64,000 nt of DNA from assembly GCF_000226115.1 (NCBI RefSeq), contig NC_016460.1:1364001-1428000 (forward strand), written 5' to 3'. The DNA is from Thermothielavioides terrestris NRRL 8126. Lineage: Eukaryota; Ascomycota; Sordariomycetes; Sordariales; Chaetomiaceae. The notes beneath the pieces were generated by a model that ran no database searches, was not told the DNA's origin, and was given only the letters and a program-made list of their open reading frames with translations. Positions within the stretch are counted from its first letter, which is position 1; each line of letters begins with the position of its first letter. The position numbers were made by a program, and so were the translations under genes. Of the stretch, positions 35,400-47,145 are shown piece by piece.

Positions 35400-36644
35400 A
35401 AAGTAAATGCTAATTGTGTCAGCTTCAAAGGCCGCCCAAGTTCAGGCCGAATGAGCCCTCAGACAGTGACGGAGCGAATAAGCAGGTGCTTGATTTCTTG
35501 GAACGGCAAGCCATCCTCGCCCATTCAGTGTCGGACAGACTAGCTACGCTGGAACAAGAGGCGATGTCCAGGACAGCACTTAGTACGTTTCTACTGTACA
35601 GAGTGTCATTCGAGGCCATATCAGCCACAGCAGCCCAGTCGAACTGGCGTCCCGCACCCGCTGCGGGTGCGTTGCATCCGGGGTCGGGGGATGAAGTCCC
35701 GGAGACTTCCACGTCCTATTTAAGTAGAGTGCCGCGGCCTCTGCAGACCAGCAACCTGGAAATACCTAAACTTGATTGGCACCAGCATCAGGCGCCCCAG
35801 ATCTTGCTTGTTTCGCGCCCAGCACCAAGTAGGATTCGATGACCATCACGATCTTGCAAGAAGCCCGCGCCATTTGAATTCTCTTGACTATCTACTGTGC
35901 GCTTGTAGGCCAGATCATGGTTTGGAGATCTTACGCATTTTACACGGTACTATACAGTACCACGGCACTGAAGTTCCTTTATTTCTGCCCCCTCAGAACG
36001 TTACCTTCCGCATATTGCGTATCAAGGGTTATAATACCAGGTGTGAACAGAATATACGGAGCTCATCCGTAATACGCTCGTCATTTGCGGTGTAGGCCGG
36101 TAATCGGTCAACTGACCCGTAACCCAGATTCAGGGGCCAAGCCCTTCGTCCCACTTCTCTCAGGTACCTACCAGGTAAGTTCCAGGCTCTTCGGGGGCAA
36201 AGCCGGGCCAGGAACAGGCGAAGTCCACATGTGGCAGGCAATTTGTTAGAAAATACCGAACTGATCATGCGCCGACATACGCATTTGCAACACCGCCATT
36301 CAGCGGGCCACGGTGTGTGAAAATCGTTTGCGCAACGTGCCCGTGAAGCTGAAATGCGCGGCGATTTCGCTCCTTCGCAGTCCTTGGAATCCTTGCCTCT
36401 TTTGGCCATCCTCCGTGCTGTTGCCATGCTCGGACACGAGCGGACAAATGCCACCGACAAGAAGCGCCGATTCCTCCAGGACAGAGGTCTAGTAGGTGCT
36501 ACATGCGAGAATTCCCAACTGACATGTAAAAGACTGCACTCCCGCTGACCTGGCTCCCGTTGAACCAGGCATTCACTCTTTTCGGCGGACTGGCCTGCCT
36601 GCCCCTGGCTCGCAGGGGCGCATTACATTCGTTATAAACGTACC
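35400..36644. promoter_or_regulatory. 1.2 kb divergent region, transporter and NDP-sugar dehydratase
   Basis: Holds both promoters. It contains a perfect 8-bp inverted repeat with a 3-nt loop (35653-35671) and motifs resembling TACGGAG near 36055. ORF 35414-35842 (+) and the minus-strand ORF opposite it match no family. Confidence 0.45.
35653..35671. repeat. Perfect short inverted repeat (8-bp stem, 3-nt loop)
   Basis: CGCACCCG and CGGGTGCG flank the loop CTG. It lies in the divergent region between the transporter and dehydratase genes. It could be a binding site or simply chance in GC-rich DNA. Confidence 0.6.
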
Positions 36645-38280
36645 ATGACCATGACCATAACCATACCCAATGGGTCCACGTCGCCCAATGCGGTTGCGAA
36701 TGGTGAGCGCGCTCTCGTAATGGTCGTCTGTCGCGAAGACACAGGGACAACGCTCTGGCGCTGACCTGCGTGTGACAGACCTCTGCCAGGCACAAGGCTT
36801 CCTTGAAGAATATGGCGTCTGGAAAGAAGCACCGGTGCTCATCGGCACCACTAAGTTTGAGCCTCTGCCAGATGTCAAGAACATCATGGTCACCGGAGGG
36901 GCTGGCTTCATGTACGATGACTTCAAACCCGTCATCGAGAGCAAGCTTATGAAGCGACCGGCTGACTGGGTGCTCCCAGAGCGAGTTGGCTCGTCCGGCA
37001 TCTCACGCTCACTTACCCGCACGCCTACAACGTCATCTCATTTGACAAGCTGGACTACTGCTCATCCCTCAACAACACGATGGTCCTAAACGACAGGCGC
37101 AACTTCGCCTTCTACCAGGGCGACATCACCGACCCGCGTGACGTGCTAGACTGCCTCGAGCGGTACAACATCGACACCATCTTCCACTTCGCCGCGCAGT
37201 CGCACGTCGACCTGAGCTTCGGCAACTCGTACACCTTCACCCACACGAACGTGTACGGCACGCACGTGCTGCTGGAGAGCGCCAAGAAGGTGGGCATCAA
37301 GCGCTTCATCCACGTCTCGACCGACGAGGTGTACGGTGAGGTCAAGGACGACGACGACGACCTGCTCGAGAGCAGCATCCTGGCGCCCACCAACCCTTAC
37401 GCGGCGAGCAAGGCGGCCGCCGAGATGCTCGTGCACTCGTACCAGAAGAGCTTCAAGCTGCCCGCCATCATCGTGCGCAGCAACAACGTCTACGGGCCGC
37501 ACCAGTATCCGGAGAGTGAGTTCCCGCTCCTTCTCTCTCTGTCTATTTCTGTTCATCTCACCCATCATCTCGCCCCACCATCCCTACCTCCGCCCAGAAC
37601 TAACCACCCCACCACCAGAAATAATCCCCAAATTCACCTGCCTGCTCGCGCGCTCCAAGCCGGTCGTCCTGCACGGCGACGGCTCCCCGACGCGGCGCTA
37701 CCTCTTCGCGGGCGACGCCGCCGACGCCTTCGACACCATCCTTCACCGCGGCCAGCTGGGCCAGATCTACAACGTCGGCTCGCACGACGAGATCAGCAAC
37801 CTCGCGCTGGCCAAGAAGATCCTCGCGCAGATGGGCATCGTGGGCGGCGCCTCTTGCTCTTCCTCTTCCTCTTCCTCTCCCTCTGCTTCCTGCCCGCCGC
37901 CTCTCTCCAGCAAAGAAAAGGAGAAAGCCGGTGACGGTGTTGATACCGGTGCCGGTGCCGGAGCCGGTGATGGTGACGACAACGGCAACGACGCGACCAC
38001 GCTCACCCGCTGGATCAAGTACACGCACGACCGGCCGTTCAACGACCACCGGTACGCGGTGGACGCGACCAAGCTGCGGGCGCTGGGCTGGCGGCAGCGC
38101 ACGAGCTTCGACGACGGCCTGCGCGTCACGGTCGACTGGTACCGCCGCTTCGGCGAGCGCTGGTGGGGCGACATCTCCAAGGTGCTGACCCCGTTCCCCG
38201 TGCTCGCCGGCCGCGAGGTCCTGTCGGACCACGAGCCCGTGTCGGATCACCCGCCCGGTGTGACGGGGCGGGGTGAGTGA
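36645..38280 (+). CDS. NDP-sugar 4,6-dehydratase (RmlB-like, short-chain dehydrogenase)
   Basis: Extended SDR resembling dTDP/UDP-glucose 4,6-dehydratase, which makes the 4-keto-6-deoxy intermediate for deoxy-sugars such as rhamnose. Four exons (36645..36702, 36779..36911, 36980..37515, 37619..38280) give 462 aa. The short first exon (MTMTITIPNG...) joins DLCQAQGFLEEYG; the second junction restores VTGGAGFIASWLVRHL, the NAD-binding GxxGxxG motif (about residues 56-63). TDEVYGE and NPYAASK provide the RmlB-type acid/base and YxxxK residues. The junction YPE/KIIPKF is also conserved. A low-complexity insertion rich in Ser, Pro and Gly (encoded 37850-38000) interrupts the C-terminal domain before WIKYTHDRPFNDHRYAVD, probably a surface loop. 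The final TGA overlaps a donor-like GTGAGT, so an extra 3' exon is possible. Confidence 0.88.
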
Positions 38281-40939
38281 GTAAAGACGGGGGGGGATGG
38301 GGAGCTGGGTGGTGATAACTTAGGGGCTGTTTTGGGAGTGTGCGGAGTCTAGGATTCGGCTGGGCAGGCCACGTTTGTTTCCTCCCCGCAAGCTATGTTA
38401 TTGTATTGGGGGATTTTCTTCCCGTCCGCGAGAAGAGTTTATCCACTGTGTCAAGGTTGTATTCTTCCATGATTGATAGACAGCAGCCAGATAGACCGTG
38501 GTTCACCTCTCTGCGCTGGTCTCCTGCTTGGTGCTGCAGGTTCTGTTCAAATGGCATCCCACCAGGATGCTGTCATGCGGCGGCCGGAGATCTGCATTTT
38601 GACGAGGAAACATACTTACCGCCATTGACAACACGGTATTCGAGTCTGACATGTTGAGATGCTGCTCACGAAAGGCGCCACGTCGCTTTGAGCGGGCATG
38701 TCCGGAGCGGTCTCCCTCGGCAGGGAGCAGACTCTTCCCGAAGCAAGCAGACGGCAGCAAGCGCAAGAAATCGAGAGGCGGGTGGGTGACTTCCGCTCAT
38801 CTCCTGTTTCTTTTCTTTCTCACAGCTTCTCCTCCCGGCATCGAACGATGCGGTGAGCAGTCGGTGCAGGCCGAGACCGCGGGCCACGTACGGACGTACA
38901 GAGCTCTGTCGGAAGAGAGAGCTCTCTTTTGCTCGGGGTTCCACCAAACGCATATTGACGTTATGCTGCAGATCCACATCGCTGCGGAAGGAGCCAGTGA
39001 TTGGGGGAATCAGTTTCCGGCCCTGGGGCGCCAGTTCCCAGCGCCTTGGGAAGTTCGATGCGGCTTGCAGAACCCGCTTCCATCGTGGCAGTCTCTAGTT
39101 GGACGGAGGAAGCAAGCAGCCGTCCCGTCCCGTCCCGGTTCCCTGTCATCGGTGCTGGGTCCACATAGCCCACGGCAGCGCACCACCGCATCGCTTTGCC
39201 CCTTCGGGTCGACGTTATGCTCCCGCCGAATGGGCCCGAAACAGAGACGCGAGAGATTGCAAGGCTCGCTGGATGCAATGCTGCGGCGCTCGCTGTTGCT
39301 CGCTGATCGTGGACGCCTTCGGATGGCGCGGCAATTCCACAGCATGCGCGTCCACAGGTGTAAAGAAATGCTACCTGACCTACCTATCCGCCAGTGCACA
39401 CAACACGGGAGAGGGCGAATGTGCTCTCCGGCCCGATAACATGAGTCCTCTTGCTCGGCCGGAAGTTGCCAAGTTCTCGGACGAAAGACGGCTCCGAAGG
39501 ACGACAGACGGCTCCCGAACGCAGCCGATCACAGCAAACCATTATGAACCAGGAGGAGATGCTCTCTCCTGCACTAGTATAGCTCGCGCGCCCATTTTTA
39601 TTTTTAGTCGTTTTTAGTCCATGGCGCTCACGCCGGTTAAGCCACCGGGGACTTGTCCCCGGTTTACTGACCGATAGGTCGGCAAGCACACACACTGGGT
39701 ACTCCGTACTTATTTATGTACGGAATACGAGCCTAACTATCGTCGACGAGGCCATCGCGACGCGAAACTCATGCTCGATGGAAAGGGGGAAATTGGTAGT
39801 GTAACCTACACTGAGCAGGGAAGGGGTCAAAGGATTGGATTTGAATCCGTCGATAACAGCAACCATGATGCGTCCGGAATAGTGTTCACTAGTCCCGACC
39901 GGGGGCCAGCACCGATTGCTCCCAGGTGGGGCGGGAACAGGCCCCGGTGGTGTGTGCTTCAGGATCGGTTCGGCTCTGCACCCCTGCGTCCCGCCCTCGG
40001 CTGACATGGTTCGCGGAACCCGCTCACCCTCCCGAAGCACCTAGTAAAACCTTGGTGTCTGGCAGAGTTTGGAGGTTCTGGCGGATGTATGCCGGTTGGC
40101 GGGTAAGACGCATCGGTGTACTCCGGAGATATGGCAGCTTGATGCGCTGGCAGCCGACGTGACGGAAAAGGAGTGGAACCTGGAACAAAGACCACACTGC
40201 CTATCCCTTGCGGCTCGGGTGTTCGTCCAGCGTTCACTTGAAGGTGCCAAGCGCCCGGTACTCGGTGCATGGACGGAATTCTTCCGTCCATGACTGAGGA
40301 GCAGGGGGGTGAGGGAGGGGCGAAGCCTGGCTAACGTTAGCGTCCCCGCAGACACTCTGGCCGGTGGGCCGCATCCAACGCAAGTGGAGTGAAGCAAGTG
40401 GAGTGAAATTGGGTCCCTCGCCGGCGCTGGCCTGCATGGTTGTTCACGAAAGGTTAGCCCCGTTTGCAGGGCCGTCCTCCTTCTTAATTGCCTGCCGAGC
40501 CATCATCCCTGATCTCTCTGCCTTGCCCGCGCGTTGTTCGCCCGCCTGCGCCCGTGTGTGCATCTCCCTCGATTCGACCCCATTGTCTGTGCCGCTGCTC
40601 AACAGGCGACGGGGGAGTGACAGAGCCAAGTTCTGCCGAGTACTGGGTGGTGTGTTTCATGGACGGCAGCAGCTTCGGTTCTACAGGACGAAGTCGCCAC
40701 GCTGAGCTCATCCGTCGCCCGCCGCTTCTCGTCGCCAGTTCGGAGTGCCCCTTTCGGTCCTAACACAGCGCGCTTCTGGTCCGCGGCCAGAGTCAGAGCC
40801 TCAGCATCACCGCCGAACCCCGCCCGCTGCTCCCACCGCATGCGTCGTTGTCGTTGTTCTCAGCTACTGTAATGGGGAAGCGGCGGCGTCGAACGGTCAA
40901 TCGCAGAGTTACAGGGCACATGCATCAGACGAGGGAGCA
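38281..40939. other. 2.7 kb intergenic region
   Basis: Lies between the dehydratase stop and the LaeA-like start, both on the plus strand. A 262-codon open frame (38651-39439, +) has a signal-like hydrophobic patch but no known domain and looks like chance in GC-rich DNA. An imperfect hairpin built on TACTCCGTA lies at 39699-39728. CCCGT repeats occur near 39123-39140. Confidence 0.4.
39699..39728. repeat. Imperfect inverted repeat GTACTCCGTAC / GTACGGAATAC
   Basis: Two 11-nt arms, complementary at 10 of 11 positions, flank an 8-nt AT-only loop (TTATTTAT). The arms carry the TACGGAGTA motif that recurs elsewhere in the window. Confidence 0.7.
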
Positions 40940-42356
40940 ATGAGTTCGGGACAGGCAGGGAGCTCCAGCGGCACACAAGGCGATACGGACTGGAAGGCGC
41001 ATCCGCCATCCGCTCAGCAACAGCCGGACACGACGGATCGCCACAACGAGGTCCACCAGGACTGCTTGTCTCCCGAGCTCCGTGCATTGTTGGAACAGGG
41101 AGCTGAGGAGGCCGGCCTGGAGGTGGACGAGGACGAGGACGAGGACGAGGCCGAGGTTGACGAAGCGGACTCGGACGAAGACAATGCCCGGTCGGTCTAC
41201 GCCGTGAGCATGTATCCCGTCGTACAGCCCTCCCACCGGGTCGAACGCCCCTACGAGAACGGGCAAGACTCGGCCACGATGTGAGTGGGCCGCCGGGCTT
41301 ACCTGTTTAGCTCCTGTGGCAGGTCTGCGAAGGCAGCAGATTGCTAACACTGGGCCCAGTGACTCGTCGCGCACGCTGTATGCCGAAGATTTCGACTTCG
41401 TCGTCGAGAATGGGCGGCAGTACTGCGGCGACTACTTCCTCCCGATCGACCAGACGGAGCAGACGCGCCAATATGTCATCCACCAAGTCTTTCTCAAGCT
41501 GTTCGACCTCGAGCTGACGACCGTGCCGCTGGAGAACCCGCGATACATCCTCGACATCGGCACGGGCATCGGCGAGTGGGCCATCGGCATGGCCGAGAGG
41601 TACCCGCGAAGCGAGGTCTTCGGCACCGACATTGCGCCCATCCAACCCACCAACCAGGTTCCCTTCAACGTCGAGTTCCACATCGAGAACGCCGAAGAGG
41701 AATGGATCCACCCCGCCAACACGGCCGACCTCGTACACCTGCGCAACATGGACGGCGCCTTCTCGGACTGGGCGCTCGTCTACCGCGAAGCATTCACGTG
41801 CGTCAAACCCGGCGGCTGGATCGAGGTGGTCGACTGGGAGAACTTCCTCACCGACAAGAGCTTCCTGTCCTTCTTCCCGGAAGGGTCGCCGCCGCGCATC
41901 CTGGCCAAGGCGTGGCTCGAGGCGGCCGAGGCGGCGGGCAAGCTGCGCGACGCGGCGCACGCGAACCAGGCCCTGCTGAAGGACGCCGGCTTCGTCGACA
42001 TCCGCGAGACCGTGTACACCATGGACATCGGCCCGCCTGAGAGCAGCAGCTCCGGCAAGTTCTGGCTGTACTCCATCGTCACCGGCATCGAGGCCTTCTG
42101 CCTGCGAATGCTGACCAAGCACCTCGGCTGGGACCCCGACGAGGTGCGCGACCTGTGCGACAAGGCCGCCCGCGAGATGCAGCGCGTGGCCGAGAACCCC
42201 GGCCGCGAGGAGGCCTTCGTCATGAAGGTGCGCGTCGTGGTTGCCAGGAAGCCCGTGGCGAGCACGCTGAACGGGAATCATGCCGATGCTCAGACTTGCA
42301 GTGGGGATGAGAGCACGATTGGGGCGAGGACGATACGATCAGAGGATACATTGTGA
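40940..42356 (+). CDS. LaeA-like S-adenosylmethionine-dependent methyltransferase
   Basis: Class I methyltransferase of the large fungal LaeA/Lae1-like family; some members regulate secondary metabolism, most are uncharacterised. Two exons (40940..41280, 41360..42356) give 445 aa; the junction gives SATI/DSSRTLYAEDFDF. The N-terminal 110 residues are acidic and disordered (a DEDEDEDEAE-type tract). SAM-binding motif I is YILDIGTGIGEWAIGMAERYP at about 176-196, and FGTDIAPIQP and VKPGGWIEVVDWENF follow as in the family. The first in-frame ATG after the last upstream stop in good context is at 40940; the frame is open further upstream. The TGA at 42354 falls within ATTGTGAGTGAG, a good donor, so an additional exon cannot be excluded. 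This is not laeA itself on present evidence. Confidence 0.82.
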
Positions 42357-43001
42357 GTGAGCATGGGCGCCAAGCTCTCTGGAAAAGATTTTGCAACTAG
42401 GTAAAAATGCTGTCCGTACGTTGCTGGACGCGGAACTAGGGACGGTCGTTGGAGCGTTGGCCCCCTTTTTATTTCTTGTTTTCTCTTGTAACACTGTTGA
42501 TACCCGGTTCGCTCTTCTGTGTACATAGTTCGGCTCCGGTTGCATGATGGGGCAATGGCCTTTGGTTCAAAATGCTGTTGAAGCAGATACAATTACTTTT
42601 TGGAATCAATGCCAGATGGGCATGAGTTGGAACGGCAACCTTGGAAATCGTGAAGTGACTGAGTGACCTAAGGTTGGGGGAGCGTGGTCCAGTAAGGGCT
42701 TATGTACTCCAGAGGGTAACCTGAAAGTCACCGCGAAAAGGAAGGGTGTCATTGGTGTGGGGAGCTGCGAAGCAATGACGCACCGCCACTGCTGGAGCTG
42801 CTGCTTCCTCCACGACCGACACTCAGGTGCTCCTCAACAACGAATCAGGCAGCAAAATACCCGTGGACAGCCCGGAGGTATCTCCTGACGTGAGGTAACC
42901 TTAAGCTGGTGATTGCTTCAACAAGGGCATTTTGGGCATTTTCTCTCTGTCTGCCAGTTCGGACTCCCACCATGCGGCGTGTCTGAACCCGGCCTCGCAC
43001 A
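42357..43001. other. Intergenic: 3' of LaeA-like gene and promoter of VPS18
   Basis: 645 bp between two plus-strand genes. It is less GC-rich than its neighbours. No gene, RNA or named motif is recognised. Confidence 0.4.
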
Positions 43002-46000
43002 ATGGCGCTCGATCCGACCAGCGGCTTCGCGGCGGCCGATGCCGTGGCCGACTTGGCCGACGCCGCGCTGCCCATCTTCGACGTGCTGCCCGTGCAGCTG
43101 CAGTTCGCCATCGCGGCCGACTTTGTCGCCGGCCAAGCCGCCAACAACGTGCTCGTCATCGCCCTGTCGAACAACCGCATCCTGCGCATCGACCTCAACA
43201 AGCCCGAGGACATTGACGGTGCGTTCTTCCATGACCACCACCACCACCACCACCACCACCACCAGCACAACGAACCACTCACTCCCTCCCTCCTTCTCAC
43301 AACTCGCTAACCAGACACCTTCCGCCCCATTATTAGACATCGACCTGCCCAAGAAACCGTCCGAAGCCGGCGTGATCCGGCGCATGTTCCTGGACCCGAC
43401 CGCGTCGCACCTGCTCGTGTGCACCGCCCTGGGCGAGACGTACTACCTGCACTCGCAGTCGCGCCAGCCGCGCCCGCTGGCTCGCCTGCGCGGCGTCCCC
43501 GTCGAGGCCGTCGCCTGGTGCCCGGCCCTGCCGACCGCCTCCACCCGCGAGATCCTGCTCGGCGCCGCCGACGGCAACGTCTACGAGGCCTTCGTCGAGA
43601 CCGCCACCGAGTTCTACCGCAAGGAGGACAAGTACGTCAAGCTGCTGCAGAAGCTGCCCGACGGGCCCGTCACCGGCCTGTGGGTGGATGCCCTGCCTTC
43701 GCCGGGGACGGGGACGGGGGCGGCGACGGCTGGTGGTGGCGCGGGTGCGCAGGCTGCGGGGAGGCAGGATGCGGTTGTGCGCCGCGTGATGGTTGCCACG
43801 CCGAGCCGGTTGTATCATTGGGCCGGGAAGGTGGGCAAGGGCCATGATGGCAGCGGGTCCATCTACACGAAGCTGTTTGAGGGCGAGGAGCCTGTGGTGC
43901 ATGAGCTGTCCAGGACGTCGGCCGCGGCGGCGAGCATGTTGGTGGTCTCGCCGGATGCGGAAGAGATGCCGAGGCTACGCGCCGAGGAGATGCCCGAGCG
44001 CGCGTTTGCGTGGCTGTCCTCACACGGGGTGTTTCATGGGAAGTTGCTGGTCGATGGGAGCGGGGCGGCACTCGGAAAGAAGGTGTTCTCGGAGGCGAAG
44101 CTGCTCCCAAAGGCGCAGCTGGTGAGTCCCGAGGGGCCGGGCAGGAGGCAGGTGTCGACCGAGTACATAGACGCGATCGCGCTTACGCAGTGGCATGTCA
44201 TCAGCCTGGTTGGCACCCGCGTTGTGGTGGCTAACCGGCTGACGGGAGCCATCGTCTACGACCAGACAATCCTGGACCAGGGGCAGAAGGCGGTCGGGCT
44301 GTGCGTCGATCTGCAGAAGAACACCTTCTGGCTGTTTACGCCGCAGGAGATATTCGAGATCGTCCCCCGAGATGAGGACAGGGATATCTGGAAGATCATG
44401 CTGCAGATGCAGCAGTTTGATGCCGCGCTGCAGTATGCCCACACGCCGGCGCAGAGAGACGCGGTAGCCATCGCTTCGGGAGATTACCTAGTGAGCAAGG
44501 GGCAGTACAGCGAAGCCGCCGCTGTTTACGGAAAGAGCAGCAAGCCGTTTGAGGAGGTGGCGCTCAACTTCATCGACAACGACCAGCCGGACGCGCTGCG
44601 AAAATATCTGCTCACCAAGCTGGGTACATACAAGAAGTCGTCTGTCATGCAGCGGGTCATGATCGCTTCGTGGCTAGTCGAGGTGTTTATGGCCAAGCTG
44701 AACTCGCTCGACGACACCATCGTCACGGGCGCGGAGCTGTCGGATACGCTGAATCCGAAGCAGACGAGAGAGCAGCTCGACGCAGTCCGAGCCGAGTTCC
44801 ATGACTTCGTGAACAAGCACAAGTCGGACCTCGACCCGAAGACGGTCTACGACGTCATCAGCAGCCACGGGCGGGAGGAGGAGCTTCTGTACTACGCCAA
44901 CGCGATCAACGACTACAACTACGTCCTTTCGTACTGGGTGCAGCGGGAGCGGTGGTCGGAAGCGCTGAAGGTGCTCAAGCGGCAGACAGACGCCGAGGTA
45001 TTCTACCGGTACAGCAGCGTGCTCTTGACGCACGCGGCTGCCGACCTCGTCGAGATCCTGATGCGCCAGAGCAACCTCAACCCGCGGGACCTCATCCCGG
45101 CCATGCTCGAATACGACCGAACATACAAGGGGCCCTTATCGCAGCACCAAGCCGTCCGCTACCTCCAATACGTTGTCAACCAGTTGCACTCGAGCGACCC
45201 GGCGGTGCACAACACGCTCGTCTCCATATACGCCTCGCACCCGTCCAAGGACGAGTCAGCCCTGCTCGCCTACCTCGAGTCCCAGGGCGACGAACCCAAG
45301 TTCGATCCCGACTTCGCCCTGCGTCTGTGCATCCAGAACCGCCGCGTACTGTCCTGCGCGCGCATCTACACCAGCATGGGCCAGTACGTGCAGGCCGTCG
45401 ACCTGGCGCTCGCGCACGACGAGGTCGAGCTGGCGTCCATCATCGCCGACCGGCCCGTGTCCAACCCTGCGCTGCGGAAGAAGCTCTGGCTGGCGGTCGC
45501 CAAGAAGGTCATCTCGCGGCAGTCGGGCGGCGGCATCAAGGCGGCCATCGAGTTCCTCAAGCGGTGCGAGCTGCTCAAGATCGAGGACCTGATCCCCTTT
45601 TTTCCGGACTTCGTCGTCATCGACGACTTCAAGGAGGAGATCTGCGCCGCGCTCGAGGACTACAGCCGCAACATCGACGCGCTGCGGCGCGAGATGGACG
45701 AGGCCAGCCAGACGGCCGCCAACATCAAGGTCGACATCGCGGCGCTCGACCGCCGCTACGCCATCGTCGAGCCCGGCGAGAAGTGCTACGTCTGCGGCCT
45801 GCCGCTGCTCAGCAGGCAGTTCTTCGTCTTCCCCTGCCAGCACGCCTTCCACTCGGACTGCCTCGGCCGCCAGGTGCTGGAGCTGAGCGGGCCCGCCAAG
45901 GCCCGGCGCATCCGCGAGTGCCAGGTGCAGATCAGCAAGGGCTTGGTCGGCGGGGAGAAGAGGGAGGCCATGATTGCCGAGCTGGACGCGTTGTTGGCGT

Positions 46001-46167
46001 CCGCGTGGTGAGTACTCGTCGTCATCGTCGTTTCTGATGTGGCTATGCCATGGGGGTGTGGAGGCTGACAAGGAGAAAACAGTATTCTGTGCAGCGACTA
46101 TGCGATCCGGAGGATAAACGAGCCGTTTATCAAGGCGGAGGATGACAAGGAGGAGTGGGCACTTTAA
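43002..46167 (+). CDS. vps18: Vps18/Pep3, CORVET/HOPS core subunit with C-terminal RING
   Basis: Shared core subunit of the HOPS and CORVET tethering complexes, acting at the vacuole/late endosome. Three exons (43002..43218, 43337..46007, 46083..46167) give 990 aa. Junction 1 restores PEDIDDIDLPKK. An N-terminal beta-propeller region (about 1-400) is followed by alpha-solenoid/clathrin-heavy-chain repeat (about 430-880), with EALKVLKRQTDAEVFYRY and QFDAALQYAHTPAQRDAVA typical of Vps18. The RING begins CYVCGLPL...FPCQHAFHSDC, and its last pair CILC is supplied only by the 85-nt third exon. Stopping at the TGA inside the GTGAGT donor would therefore truncate the finger. Intron 1 carries an (ACC)10 microsatellite. 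It converges with the V-ATPase c gene. Confidence 0.94.
43234..43263 (+). repeat. (ACC)10 microsatellite in VPS18 intron 1
   Basis: Ten ACC units near the 5' end of the intron. Length variation would not alter the protein unless the intron is retained. Confidence 0.85.
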
Positions 46168-46421
46168 GGGGCCCTGGGAAGGGAAAGGGGGTGCAACGTT
46201 ACTGCCTATGTATTCGCACATGGGGAGATAAAGAGGCGGCGGAGGGACGGTGATACCCAATACGCAGACGACGGTTGAGCTTCTTAAGCGGCGCCGGTGC
46301 TGCTATATCGTACTAATACTGCAAACATACGATGAAGCACCGCCCCGCGTTCCTTTCCGAAACACCTGCCCAGTGCCCGACTTCCTCGCATTAGCTCGCC
46401 TAACTAACCTACCTACCTTAG

Positions 46422-47109
46422 CTAATAAGGACACTCGGTGACGCCGATGGCCGACCTGCTCAGCATCAAGATGGACACGACAACGCCGTACAGCCCCAGC
46501 ACCTCGGCGAAGATCAGGATGAGCACCATGCCGACGTACAGCCGGGGCTGCTGCGTGCTGGCGCGGACTGCGGAGAGAGAAACAAAGAGAGTGTGTCGTC
46601 AGCTCAGGGGTTTATGTTGCACACGCAGCGCACTCCGCACAGAGGCGGGTGCGGCGTATAAGGTAATTGTCTTTCTGTTTGGTTGGGTGACGTTTCCACT
46701 CACCGCCCGAGTCGCCCACGATGCCGATGGCGAAGCCGGCGGCCAGGCCGCACAGCCCGACGGCCAGGCCGGCGCCGAGCTGCACGAAGCCGGTGTGCAG
46801 CGCCATCTTCTCGGCCAGCGCGTTGGAGATGATCACGGCCACGACGAGCCCGTAGATGGAGATGATTTGCGCCATGATGGCGCAGAGGCTGGCAGCAGCA
46901 CCGGTTGTTAAAAAATCTTGTTTCGTTTCTTCTCGGCGCTTGTTCTCTCTCTGTCTCTGTCGCTGTCGCTGGATGGATGGAGCGTTCCCCCCATCCCATC
47001 CCCATCCCATCACCACCCCAGCCCAGCCCATCTCCTGATCCTGAGATGGATGGATGGACATGCATGTACTGGGATGCAATGCAATGCAATAATGCACGGC
47101 GCGCCAGGG

Positions 47110-47145
<36 letters not shown>

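Noticed and set aside
38651..39439. 262-codon plus-strand frame between the dehydratase and the LaeA-like gene
   Set aside because: No recognisable domain, mixed composition and overlapping frames of similar length on the opposite strand; most likely chance.
40940..42356. Secondary-metabolite cluster around the LaeA-like gene
   Set aside because: No polyketide synthase, peptide synthetase, terpene synthase, P450 or cluster transporter lies nearby; the neighbours are housekeeping genes.
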